Assembly (NCBI GenBank): GCA_902459845.2
Contig: CABPSV020000648.1
Location: 1 to 10,000, forward strand
DNA length: 10,000 nt
Direction of reading: 5' to 3'
DNA from: Hepatocystis sp. ex Piliocolobus tephrosceles
Lineage: Eukaryota > Apicomplexa > Aconoidasida > Haemosporida > Plasmodiidae
The notes under the pieces: model-generated
Database searches by the model: none
Told to the model about the DNA's origin: nothing
Seen by the model: the letters and a program-made list of their open reading frames with translations, nothing else
Translations under genes and position numbers: made by a program
Part shown: positions 1 through 8,490 of the stretch, one piece after another
Layout of the letters: each line of letters starts with the position of its first letter
Position numbering within the stretch: position 1 is the first letter of the stretch

Positions 1-827
1 AAAATTTATAAGTTTATATACAAATATATTTATGTACAAATTTTATATTTTTTTTTTTTTTTTTTATATATTCTTTTTTTTTTTTTTTTTTTTTTTTTTA
101 TTTTACATATGCTGTGCATTAAGCTATAAAGTTTAAAAAAAAAAAATTTATAAATTACTTTTAATGCTGTTAAATTTTTTCATATTTACAAAAGAAACAA
201 TTTTTTTTTTTTTTTTTTTTTTGTATACCCATATAAGCAATTATATTGTAAAAGTAGTAATAATTATTAAGAACAAAATTATTTATATGGAAAGGCGTAT
301 TTATATATATATATATGTATGTATATATATGTATATATTGGATATAATAATTAACGTATATAAGTACATATATTTAATATGTACCTACAATCTATTGATG
401 TGAAAAGTGGATACTTATAAAATAATATTTTTAACATAGGCATTAAAAAAAAATATATATGTATATATATATATATAATAAGGCTGCTTAAAAAAATTAT
501 GTTTTATTATTCACTAATGTTTTGATTTTTTTTTTTTTTTTTCTTACATAAATGTATACGATATAGTAATGTTCTTAACAACAATAATTAAAATAACAAA
601 ACATTATATACAAAAAAAAGAAAAAAAAATACGTACTTTTAAAACATTACATAAATTATTCAAAAAATTAAAAAAAAATAATTTTTTTTTTAAAAAGGAA
701 AAAAATAAAGAACAACTTCTTTTTCTTTAAAAAATTAAAGTAGCAAAGTGAAGAATCTTTTTGTTATTTTACCAAAAATTTAGCATATATATTATATCAA
801 AAACTATTTTTTTTACTGTTTTAAAAA
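1..827. other. AT-rich intergenic region upstream of RPL26
   Basis: I see no convincing gene here. The stretch holds several long T runs (about 49-65, 77-99, 200-222 and 525-542) and TA-rich microsatellite patches around 300-340 and 452-478. The one open frame of note (164-403) translates to Phe runs and Ile/Tyr-rich sequence, which is what translated poly-T and TA repeats give. The last 200-300 bases probably contain the promoter and 5' UTR of the L26 gene, as expected from the orientation, but I could not pick out a specific element. Confidence 0.6.
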
Positions 828-1821
828 ATGAAGTTAAATCAAAGTAAGTTTTATACAATGATTACAGTATATACACGTAGTATATGTTTTATATTTGTTT
901 AAAAATAATAAAAAAATATATGAATAGATGAAGAATGAAGAAACGACGATGTGTCATGGCTTATATATATACATACATACGTACATACATACATACGTAC
1001 ATATTGCTTAATATAACAGCTTATTATTAATACGAAAAATGCTATTTTTTAATTTGTTAAAACAATTACCTCCTTCCATTATATATTTGTTTTTATTTTG
1101 TTATCTTTTGCTTTTTTAGAGAAATCTGCGTCCCGAAGAAAAATGAGGAAAGCTCATTTTACTGCTCCTGCTGGTCTTAGAAGAAAAATAATGTCATCTA
1201 AATTATCAAAAGAATTAAGAGCAAAATATAAAGTAAGTACTATTGTTTCATTATATTTATTTTACTTTATTTTTAAAACATAAAAAATACTTAAAATGGC
1301 TACATATATAAATGAGTAATGTATGACTGATGTTTGAGTTAGTGAGTGAATGAATGGATGAATAAAATTTGAAACATTATATGTACCCACTTATATGTAC
1401 TTATATGTACCCACTTATATGTACTTATATGTACCTAATTATATATACTTACTTATATATACTTACTTATATGTACTTACTTATATGTACTTACTTATAT
1501 GTACTTACTTATATGTACTTACTTATATATACACGCTTTTATAACTACCATTGCCCACACCTACAGACTCGAGCACTACCAATTAGAAAAGACGATGAAG
1601 TTCTTATATGCAGAGGTCACACTCGTGCAAGAGAAGGAAAGGTTGTTAAAATTAACAGAAAAAGATTTAAAATATATATTGAAAGAGTAATAAGAGATAA
1701 AGTAAATGGCGAATCAACATTCATAGGTATACACCCAAGTAATGTTATCATAACAAAACTAAAAATTGATAAAAATCGTCAAAAAATATTGGATAGAAAA
1801 TCAAAAACAAGTAGTACTTAA
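828..1821 (+). CDS. RPL26: 60S ribosomal protein L26 (uL24 family), three exons
   Basis: Structural protein of the cytosolic large ribosomal subunit; family knowledge places it near the peptide exit tunnel. Proposed exons are 828-843, 1120-1232 and 1567-1821, giving 127 aa. Donors are GTAAGT at both introns and the acceptors are TTTTTTAG and CTACAG. The 16-nt first exon supplies MKLNQ plus one base, and the codon split across intron 1 becomes Lys. The joined protein carries the family signatures [22 protein letters not shown] and PIRKDDEV, the KOW region around residues 48-78 ([10 protein letters not shown], then [10 protein letters not shown]) and [12 protein letters not shown] near the C-terminus. 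An in-frame TAA at 822-824 closes the frame just before the ATG. The length is close to that expected of apicomplexan L26 and lacks the longer tail of the human protein. Both introns contain tandem repeats. The next gene downstream is convergent. Confidence 0.97.
971..1003. repeat. ACATACATACGT microsatellite in RPL26 intron 1
   Basis: Tetranucleotide-type repeat of ACAT units interrupted by ACGT, with GTAC appearing at regular intervals. It lies inside the 276-nt first intron, about 130 bases after the donor. It looks like a simple-sequence expansion; no coding or RNA function is supported. Confidence 0.8.
1381..1526. repeat. 14/10-bp tandem repeat array in RPL26 intron 2
   Basis: Eleven head-to-tail units run without a break. 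The main unit is ATGTACTTACTTAT (14 bp), with early variants ATGTACCCACTTAT and 10-bp short forms ATGTACTTAT in the order 14, 10, 14, 10, then seven of 14. The last four units are identical, which suggests recent expansion. The array ends 40 bases before exon 3 and occupies almost half of the intron. Its plus strand stays open in the frame of exon 3, but the frame entering from exon 2 hits a stop at 1281-1283, so retention of the intron would truncate the protein. Confidence 0.93.
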
Positions 1822-2357
1822 TTGGAACCCCCCTTTTGCAAATAGTATCAATTTTTTTATATTTAATAGTAGTTAACATGGTTAAATGTGTACAAATATA
1901 GATACATATATATATATGTATATACTATACACAGTGTATTTCCACCGTTTGAGCATTTTTTAAACAGCTTATGTTGTGTTAATATCATTGTATTTATTTT
2001 TTTTTTATCTTTATAAATCACATCAATCATATTATATTTTAAAAAACTAAAAATTACAAACAAAAAGAACGAGAAACAAAGAAAAATTGGACAAATATGT
2101 AATTATTCCATTATGATCATGTATTAAATAAAGAGTTAAATATAAATAGAAAATGATAAACTTTTTATTGTTGCATTCTTATATATTAATAAAAATTTTG
2201 CAATAAACAAAATTTTCAACATTGTATTTTTATCTTATTTTTACATTATTTTTATATAATTTTCGATTAAGAAAGAAAAACTATCGGTTCTACTTTGTTA
2301 TATATATATATATATATAACTGTCTAATAGTTATACTCTGTTTTAATACAAATAAAA

Positions 2358-2359
<2 letters not shown>

Positions 2360-2393
<34 letters not shown>

Positions 2394-2498
2394 AGCCATT
2401 GGCTATACTCTACTATATATAGTATATAAATAAAGCTATATATTATTTCTATTATATTATAAATTAAAAAAAAAAAAAAAAAAAAAAACTAGCCATTG
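2360..2498. repeat. Duplicated poly-A plus ACTAGCCATTG block
   Basis: Two copies of ATT, then a long A run, then ACTAGCCATTG occur in direct orientation. The first A tract is 2363-2391 with the 11-mer at 2391-2401; the second tract is 2466-2488 with the 11-mer at 2488-2498. The copy-to-copy spacing is close to 100 bp. In the first copy the 11-mer extends into a 13-base inverted repeat, TAGCCATTGGCTA, at 2393-2405. It is followed by a 14-base palindrome of the type TACTATATATAGTA at 2411-2424. This is probably a local duplication. Confidence 0.75.
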
Positions 2499-2979
2499 TT
2501 CATAAAATTTTAGCTTTTAATATAAGCTAATTCAAAAAAATGTTACATTTTTATTAATTTTTTTATTTGTTTCAAGTTTATTAGTTAGACAAAAAAAAAA
2601 AAAAAAAAAAAAAATATACATATATACATATATATACATATAATCAGTTAGCATTTTATTGGAGACAAATACATTTTGATCAAAGATAATTATGTTGTAC
2701 ATGAAAAAATATCCTTTTATATGATATGAAGGAAAAAACAAAAAAAAAAAAAAGAGCATTTAAGTCATACTAACATATTTTGATATATTAAAATATGATT
2801 TTTGCGGTATGTTTTTTTTCATCCTCATCATTTATATCGATATACATACTTATACATACTTTTTTTTTTTTCCTTTCCTTTTGACACAATTATTTGCTTC
2901 TATACACTTTTTTGATATTCTTTGACTATAAAAAAAGAAAAAAGAAAAAAACATATCCGTTTGTAATGCATATATATAT

Positions 2980-3015
2980 ATATAAGTACATATATAAGTA
3001 CATATATAAGTACAT
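2980..3015. repeat. Three-copy 12-bp repeat ATATAAGTACAT
   Basis: Three perfect 12-bp units lie in tandem just beyond the 3' end of the minus-strand 465-aa gene, and a TA run precedes them. The unit resembles the reverse complement of the short unit in the RPL26 intron 2 array. Confidence 0.85.
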
Positions 3016-3075
3016 ATTATGTGAAAGAATATGCGCAAGTGTCACGTGTACAAATAAAACAATTATAGTAACATA

Positions 3076-4473
3076 TTAATAAAAAGTTTTAAAAGTGTAA
3101 GTATAATTACAAATTTGTTGATTAGGAGTTGGTGGGATATTGTTCTCATAATTTTCAATATTAAAATAATTTTTATTCAATTTTATTTTTTTAAAAGATT
3201 CATGATGTTCTTGTAAAAAAGAATTTATATTTTCAGTTAAGTATAATTCTATAGGAATGTTATCAGCACTATGTATATTACTATTATTATCATTATTATT
3301 TTTATCATTTTTATCATTATTATTGTTATTATTGTTATTATTGTTATTTATAAAGTTAGATATGGACTCGATAGAATTAAAATCGATATCCTTTATATGG
3401 TATTTCTCTTCTTTTTTAATAAAATTATATTCTTCTACGTTTTCATAAAAATGTTCAAAAATATTTAAAAACTCTTCTTCATAACTCTTCATGTCATTGT
3501 ATATATATATTAACTTATTTTTTTTTTTATTTACATCGTCATCAGATTTCTCAAAATCAGAAAAGTTATTATCAAAAAAAATGTTATCATCAAATTTTTC
3601 ATCATTAAATTTATCATCGTCAATTTTTTCATCATTAAATTTATCATCGTCAAATTTTTCATCATCAAATTTATCATCGTCAAAATTTTCATCATTAAAT
3701 TTATCATCGTCAAAATTTTCATCATTAATTTTATCATCGTCAAATTTTTCATCATCAAATTTATCATCGTCAAATTTTTCATCATCAAATTTATCATTAA
3801 ATATTGTCTTTCCCTCAGAATTATTAGGAGTATAATTATGAACGGTAATTATATTTTGTTCATTTGTTTTATGATTTAAATTTTCTTGGAATTCAGAATT
3901 TTTTATGGTCATATTTTCATTATCTTGAACAGTCACAGTACCTACTTGTACTTCTATGCTCGTATTTTTTTTTTCATTTTTAGACTTATCGTTATTACCA
4001 CTATTATTATTAATATTGTTATTATCACTAACATTATCAACTATTATTTTTTCAGATTTCGTTAACTCTTTATTTATTATATCACATTCTATATTACTAT
4101 CTTCTTTTTCAATTTGTTTTTTATAACATTCGTTGATTTCATCTTCTTTATTTGTGGTATGAACAAGTTCTTTTGGATCTTTTTTTTGTTCGTTAGTTTG
4201 GTCTTTTTTTTGTTCGTTAGTTTGGTCTTTTTTTTGTTCGTTAGTTTGGTCTTTTTTTTGTTCGTTAGTTTGGTCTTTTTTTTGTTCGTTAGTTTGGTCT
4301 TTTTTTTGTTCGTTAGCTTGATCTTTTTTTTGTTCGTTAGTTTGGTCTTTTTGTTGTTCGTTCTTTTGGTCTTTTTTTTGGTCTTTTTTTCGATCTTTTT
4401 TTTGTTCTTCCACTTCTAGTGTGTCTTTTCGTTTTTCTCCGTTTTGCTGAATGTCAATGCGTTCATTTTCCAT
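3076..4473 (-). CDS. Conserved-looking hypothetical protein, highly charged, repeat-rich
   Basis: Single-exon 465-aa protein; I do not recognise a family. The ATG at 4473 is the first in its frame: an A run precedes it and an in-frame TAA sits at 4491-4489. Order of parts: charged N-terminus (1-40); seven KKDQTNEQ-type octapeptides (41-96); a mixed Glu/Lys/Asn region with an Asn/Ser linker (101-228); seven F(D/N)DEKFDDDK-type decapeptides (229-297); then a less repetitive C-terminal part (about 320-465) interrupted by an 11-residue Asn run (376-386). That last part, with LIYIYNDMKSYEEEFLNIFE and later IPIELYLTENINSFL and ENNIPPTPNQQ, has ordinary hydrophobic spacing and is the likely folded or interaction portion. 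There is no signal peptide or membrane segment, so a cytosolic or nuclear location is the default inference. A downstream exon reached from a GTAATT donor near codon 453 cannot be excluded. Confidence 0.8.
   Translation of the reverse strand: MENERIDIQQNGEKRKDTLEVEEQKKDRKKDQKKDQKNEQQKDQTNEQKKDQANEQKKDQTNEQKKDQTNEQKKDQTNEQKKDQTNEQKKDQTNEQKKDPKELVHTTNKEDEINECYKKQIEKEDSNIECDIINKELTKSEKIIVDNVSDNNNINNNSGNNDKSKNEKKNTSIEVQVGTVTVQDNENMTIKNSEFQENLNHKTNEQNIITVHNYTPNNSEGKTIFNDKFDDEKFDDDKFDDEKFDDDKINDENFDDDKFNDENFDDDKFDDEKFDDDKFNDEKIDDDKFNDEKFDDNIFFDNNFSDFEKSDDDVNKKKNKLIYIYNDMKSYEEEFLNIFEHFYENVEEYNFIKKEEKYHIKDIDFNSIESISNFINNNNNNNNNNNDKNDKNNNDNNSNIHSADNIPIELYLTENINSFLQEHHESFKKIKLNKNYFNIENYENNIPPTPNQQICNYTYTFKTFY
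3316..3348 (-). repeat. Asparagine run in the 465-aa protein
   Basis: Eleven consecutive Asn residues (376-386), encoded on the minus strand by mixed AAT/AAC codons and followed by further Asp/Asn/Lys residues to about 397. Asn tracts of this kind are typical of Plasmodium proteins and interrupt otherwise normal sequence. Confidence 0.9.
3583..3789 (-). repeat. Acidic decapeptide array (FDDEKFDDDK type)
   Basis: Seven units of ten residues (229-297, the last cut short), with variation at two or three places: FDDE, FNDE or INDE in the first half and KFDDDK, NFDDDK or KIDDDK in the second. The underlying DNA is a 30-bp unit that can also be seen as alternating 15-bp units. The repeat is strongly acidic with a regularly spaced aromatic residue every five positions. 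Confidence 0.95.
4186..4353 (-). repeat. Octapeptide array (KKDQTNEQ type)
   Basis: Seven 24-bp units encode residues 41-96. The first is QKDQTNEQ, the second KKDQANEQ, and the remaining five are identical as protein; a partial KKDP follows. Near-identical DNA between units points to recent expansion or homogenisation. The composition (Lys, Asp, Gln, Asn, Glu) predicts a disordered, soluble segment. Confidence 0.95.
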
Positions 4474-5010
4474 TGATTTTTTTTTTTTTTACTCAACATA
4501 AACTACCTTTACTTCAAAAAAAAAAAAAAAATAATCACAAAAAGTGAAATAAGGAGAAAAACAAATTACAGACAAAAGTGATAATAAATGAATTCACAAT
4601 TTTAAGTTAAAAAAAAAATTAGAACAAAAAAAAAAAAAAAAAAAGTGTTAGTTAAAAATATAGTAAATAGATAAATGCAAACCTAAAACATTAATAAGAG
4701 TTAATGTTCATTTATGAGTTAATTATACATACGTATATATGCAAGCATATTTAATACCTAATTTTTTTTTTTTTTTTTTATCTTAATCTTTTTAATAATC
4801 ACATTTCTCTTGTTTTGTACAGGCACAGTTTTGATTTAAGGCTTGTTTTTAATGTCTGTTTTTTTTTTTTTTTTTTTTTTTTTTTCCACGAACAATCCAA
4901 TCATAAAACGTAGCTATATTATACATGTAATTTTTACCATATTTTAATGAATTCTATAAAAGTTTATATCTTATATATATATGTGAATCGAATATAGAGT
5001 AGAGCAATCA

Positions 5011-5011
<1 letters not shown>

Positions 5012-5058
<47 letters not shown>
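5012..5058. repeat. 47-nt poly-A tract
   Basis: The longest homopolymer in the window, an uninterrupted run of 47 A between AATCAC and CACATACG. It lies about 540 bases upstream of the minus-strand start and 930 bases upstream of the plus-strand start. Poly(dA:dT) tracts of this size are common in Plasmodium intergenic DNA and disfavour nucleosomes. Confidence 0.9.
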
Positions 5059-5059
<1 letters not shown>

Positions 5060-5555
5060 ACATACGTATGTATGTATATATACATATATATATATACATA
5101 TACATATATACGATATTTTGCCATAAAATTTAAGAGAAAAATCACATTTTTTTCTCTTTTCATTTGTATATATATTTTACATTTTATTAATACCTTTTTT
5201 TATACCAACTTGTACTAATTTGTATTTATACTTTTTTTCAATTATTTGTTAATTGTTTTTTTTGTTATTTTTTAATTTTTTTTTTTTTTTTTTTTCATAT
5301 TTCAACGCTACTTATATTGTACACGTTGCTATGTTCTTTTGTATAAAATACATATACATAAGCGTATGTTTATTTTCATGATTATTCAGCTATTTTCAAA
5401 TATACACTATTTTTTTTTAATTTAGTTTATTTTGTTTTTTTTTTAATAAGTTAGTTTTTTAAGCTTATTGAAACTTTGTATTATGTTTTAAAATCGTGTT
5501 GTCCCCTTTTTTTTTATTTTATTATTATTTTATTATTGTTATTTTTTTTTTTTTT

Positions 5556-5723
5556 ACTACTATTGTTATTATTGTTATTTTTTTTTTTTACTACTATTGT
5601 TATTATTACTACTACTACTATTACTACTATTACTACTATTACTACTATTACTACTATTACTACTACTACTACTAATACTACTACTACTATTACTACTACT
5701 AATAATACTACTACTATTATTAT
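5556..5723. repeat. ACT/ATT trinucleotide tract with duplicated leader
   Basis: A first block, ACTACTATTGTTATTATTG, starts at 5556; a T run follows, and the same block starts again at 5590. From there the sequence becomes a long alternation of ACT and ATT triplets, largely as ATTACTACT nine-mers and then ACT runs, to about 5723. The tract is open on both strands in several frames but has no coding character. Confidence 0.9.
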
Positions 5724-5992
5724 ATATGTAGATTTATATTTTCCGCACAATATTGTGTTGTGATTAATGATGCAACAAACTCGGATGTTATAAAAATTAC
5801 AAAGTTAGTTTATTTTATTTTATTTTTTTTTAAATTAATACTATGACATTTAAGCATTATATACATGTGAACCACCTATTAACCTGTCAGCACTAATCCA
5901 ATTTATTAAATATATACATACCTGTATATATGGATGTATGTAGGCACGTATGTATAAATACACAAACATAATTTATTAATAAGGTTTAAATT

Positions 5993-6320
5993 ATGAATAA
6001 CCTTAACTGCCTTTTTTTTTTATTTCCAATATACATTTTTTATATAATTTATTGCTTTAAATTCTCTACTTGCTCTAATGTAATAATAAACAATACGAAA
6101 TTTTTATTTAATAATGGTAATTATGAAACAGAAAAATATTTTTTAAAAAAAAACAAATTAAATGAAGAGAATAACGAAGAAACAGAAAATGATGGTAATA
6201 ATGACGAGGTTTTATTACATGAGAATTTGTTAGACGAAGAAAATAACCCATTAGGTAATGTTATATTTTTTTTTAATAATTTGGAAAAAAAACATATTAA
6301 CAAGATAGAACATAATGGAG

Positions 6321-6353
<33 letters not shown>

Positions 6354-8287
6354 TTAATCATTCTAGTAGCTTAGAAGATGATAGATATAAACATTTTTAT
6401 AAGTATGGTGTTTCTGAGTTAAGTAATAATAATATTGATGACAATAATTATTTTTATTCTATTCATAATATGTTTAATATGAATAATAATGGTAATAATA
6501 AAGATGATAGTTCTGATGGAAGTTATGTAAGTGATGGTGATGGGGGTTGTGATAGAAGTAACAATGGAGATGGTAGAGATGGTAGAGATGGTGGAGATGG
6601 TGATGTAGATGGTGGTGGAGATGGTGGTGTAGATGGTGGTGGAGATGGTGGTGTAGATGGTGGTGGAGATGGTGGTAATGGTGAACAACAAAACGAACGG
6701 AAAAGATTATTTAATATAGCTATAGAACTAAAAAATGGATCAACAAATAAAAAACAGAATATACAAAAAAGTATAAAACTGTTTGAATTTTTAGTACTTA
6801 ATAAAACAGATAAAATTACAGCTAAGTCTTATTATGAATTAGGTAAAATATATTTTTACGGATTTAAAAGATTTTTGTTTGGTTATAAAAGAGATATAAA
6901 TTTAAGTTTGTATTATTTGAATAAAGCAGCGGAATTGAAAAATGCAGGTGCTTTACATTTTTTAAGTTTTATTTATTTTTACCAATTCAATAAAACTGAC
7001 TTTGATAAAAAAGATTATAAGGATAAAGAAGAAATAAGTAACATGACTGGTAGTGAAGAGGATAATATCACAAATAATGACAAAAAAAAAGAAAAAAAAA
7101 AGGAAAAAAATAAGGAAAAAAATAAGCCTAATGAATTAAAATTATATTATTTGAAAAAATCTTTGGAATTTGAAATAAAAGCCACCTTACTAAAATATAC
7201 CCCTTCTATTTTAACAATGGCATATAAATATTTATATGGAATAAATATAAAACCAAAATGTAATATAGCAAAAGAATACTACAAAAGTATTGCTGAAAGA
7301 GTGATGAATTCTGACTATATAAATATACCTCTATCCGAATTTGACATATTAAATAAAGAAAATATTAACATACATAATGAAATTAATAATTTAAAAAATA
7401 GTGAAGAAGAAATACTTGAATTTTTAAATGAACAGATTAAAGGTGGTGATGTTATGTCTTTATATGATTTAGGAAAAAAATATAAAGAAGAAAAAAATTT
7501 TACAAAAGCACTTGAATATTTAAATGAAGCTTCAGAAAAAAATAACTTGTTAGCGAAGAAGGAGCTAGCTATTATTTATTTATATGGTTATGGTACTCAA
7601 AAAGATATAAAAAAAAGTATAGAAAATTTTACACAGGTATGACACTTACATAAGACTTACGTACTAGTTTTTGTATGTGCTCGAACGTCATTTCATTTAT
7701 TCATGTATATCTCTATATCTATATTTATATATACATTTTTCTTGTGTACTTTGTCGTGCTTTACTTAACTTATCTACATTACATGACCTACTTATATTAC
7801 ATGACCTACTCATATTACATGACCTATTCATATTACATGACCTATTAACATTACTTGAAAAAAAAAAAAAAAAAAACCCACCTTCGCAGGCAGCAGATGC
7901 AGGAGATGTAGAATCAAAATGTTATTTGGGATATATTTATTATTTTATTGACGATTATAAAAACCTAAAATTATCATTGAAGTATTTAATCGAAGCAGCA
8001 AAACATGATTATGGAGAAGCTTTTTTTTTCCTTGCTGAAATAATTTTAGATATATCAATAAAAAAAAAATACATTTCCGATTATGTTTATAAAATCGTAT
8101 TTAAATTATATGAACAGTCAGCTGATTTGGGATATATTCAGGCATATTTCAGAGAAGCACAGTTATATGAAATTGGAAAGGGAGTTGAAGAGTCATGCTT
8201 GAATGCAACACTCTCTTACAAGTTTGTCGCCGAGAGTACTCTATGGACTAATAAAATCAGACAAGGTTCTTAAAAAAAAGAAAAAAT

Positions 8288-8319
<32 letters not shown>

Positions 8320-8450
8320 GTGAGTGAGTGCAAACGCGCGTGTGCACAGTTTAATACCCTGGGGATAGCAATATATATATATATATATATATATGACAAC
8401 TTTTCTTCCTCCCCATTTACAATTTCTTTTTTGTTATATATGTATACATT

Positions 8451-8490
<40 letters not shown>

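Larger units (their letters stand above)
1822..3075. other. Convergent intergenic region between RPL26 and the 465-aa gene
   Basis: Tail-to-tail spacer expected to hold the 3' UTRs and poly(A) sites of both neighbours. It contains a TA run near 2300-2318, A tracts at 2363-2391 and 2466-2488 that precede a duplicated 11-mer, another A tract at about 2590-2613, T-rich and A-rich stretches around 2810-2870 and 2928-2950, and a 12-bp repeat at 2980-3015. The short minus-strand frames in it (1863-2063, 2532-2759, 2850-3038) are Phe/Lys/Tyr-rich products of the homopolymers and microsatellites. I see no supported gene. Confidence 0.6.
4474..5992. promoter_or_regulatory. Divergent upstream region of the 465-aa gene and the HRD3-like gene
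   Basis: About 1.5 kb separate two start codons that point away from each other, so both promoters and 5' UTRs should lie here; this is inference from orientation. It contains homopolymer tracts at 4477-4490 (T, directly upstream of the minus-strand ATG), 4623-4644 (A), 4762-4779 (T), 4860-4885 (T), 5012-5058 (A) and 5277-5295 (T), TA/TACATA patches at 5061-5110, and the trinucleotide block at 5556-5723. The open frames within 5476-5763 on both strands are translations of that trinucleotide block. I could not assign a specific transcription factor site. Confidence 0.55.

Noticed and set aside
164..403. 79-codon plus-strand open frame
   Set aside because: Made of Phe and Ile/Tyr runs from a T tract and TA repeats; no family likeness and no splice partner.
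1300..1370. Possible C/D box snoRNA in RPL26 intron 2 (CTGATG and several GTGA/ATGA elements)
   Set aside because: No proper pair of C and D boxes with a terminal stem; the region is a degenerate TGAA/TGAG tetranucleotide repeat.
1369..1566. Possible N-terminal extension of RPL26 through the intron 2 repeat
   Set aside because: The repeat translates to CTYMY-type sequence, while clean GTAAGT and CTACAG sites give an L26 protein that matches the family through the junction.
2383..2424. Bacterial-type terminator or mobile-element end (hairpin next to an A run)
   Set aside because: The genome is eukaryotic, there is no transposase frame nearby, and no target duplication is visible.
3491..3835. 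Ser/Leu-rich plus-strand open frame
   Set aside because: Antisense shadow of the acidic decapeptide array in the minus-strand gene; the stop-free frame follows from the repeat unit.
4114..4419. Hydrophobic FFLFVSLV repeat on the plus strand, which resembles a membrane protein
   Set aside because: Antisense shadow of the KKDQTNEQ array; no start context, and the opposite strand has a full 465-codon frame.
5476..5763. Thr/Ile-rich frame on plus and Val/Ile-rich frame on minus
   Set aside because: Both are translations of the ACT/ATT triplet tract.
6419..6691. Thr/Ile-rich minus-strand frame
   Set aside because: Antisense of the Gly/Asp repeat of the HRD3-like exon 1.
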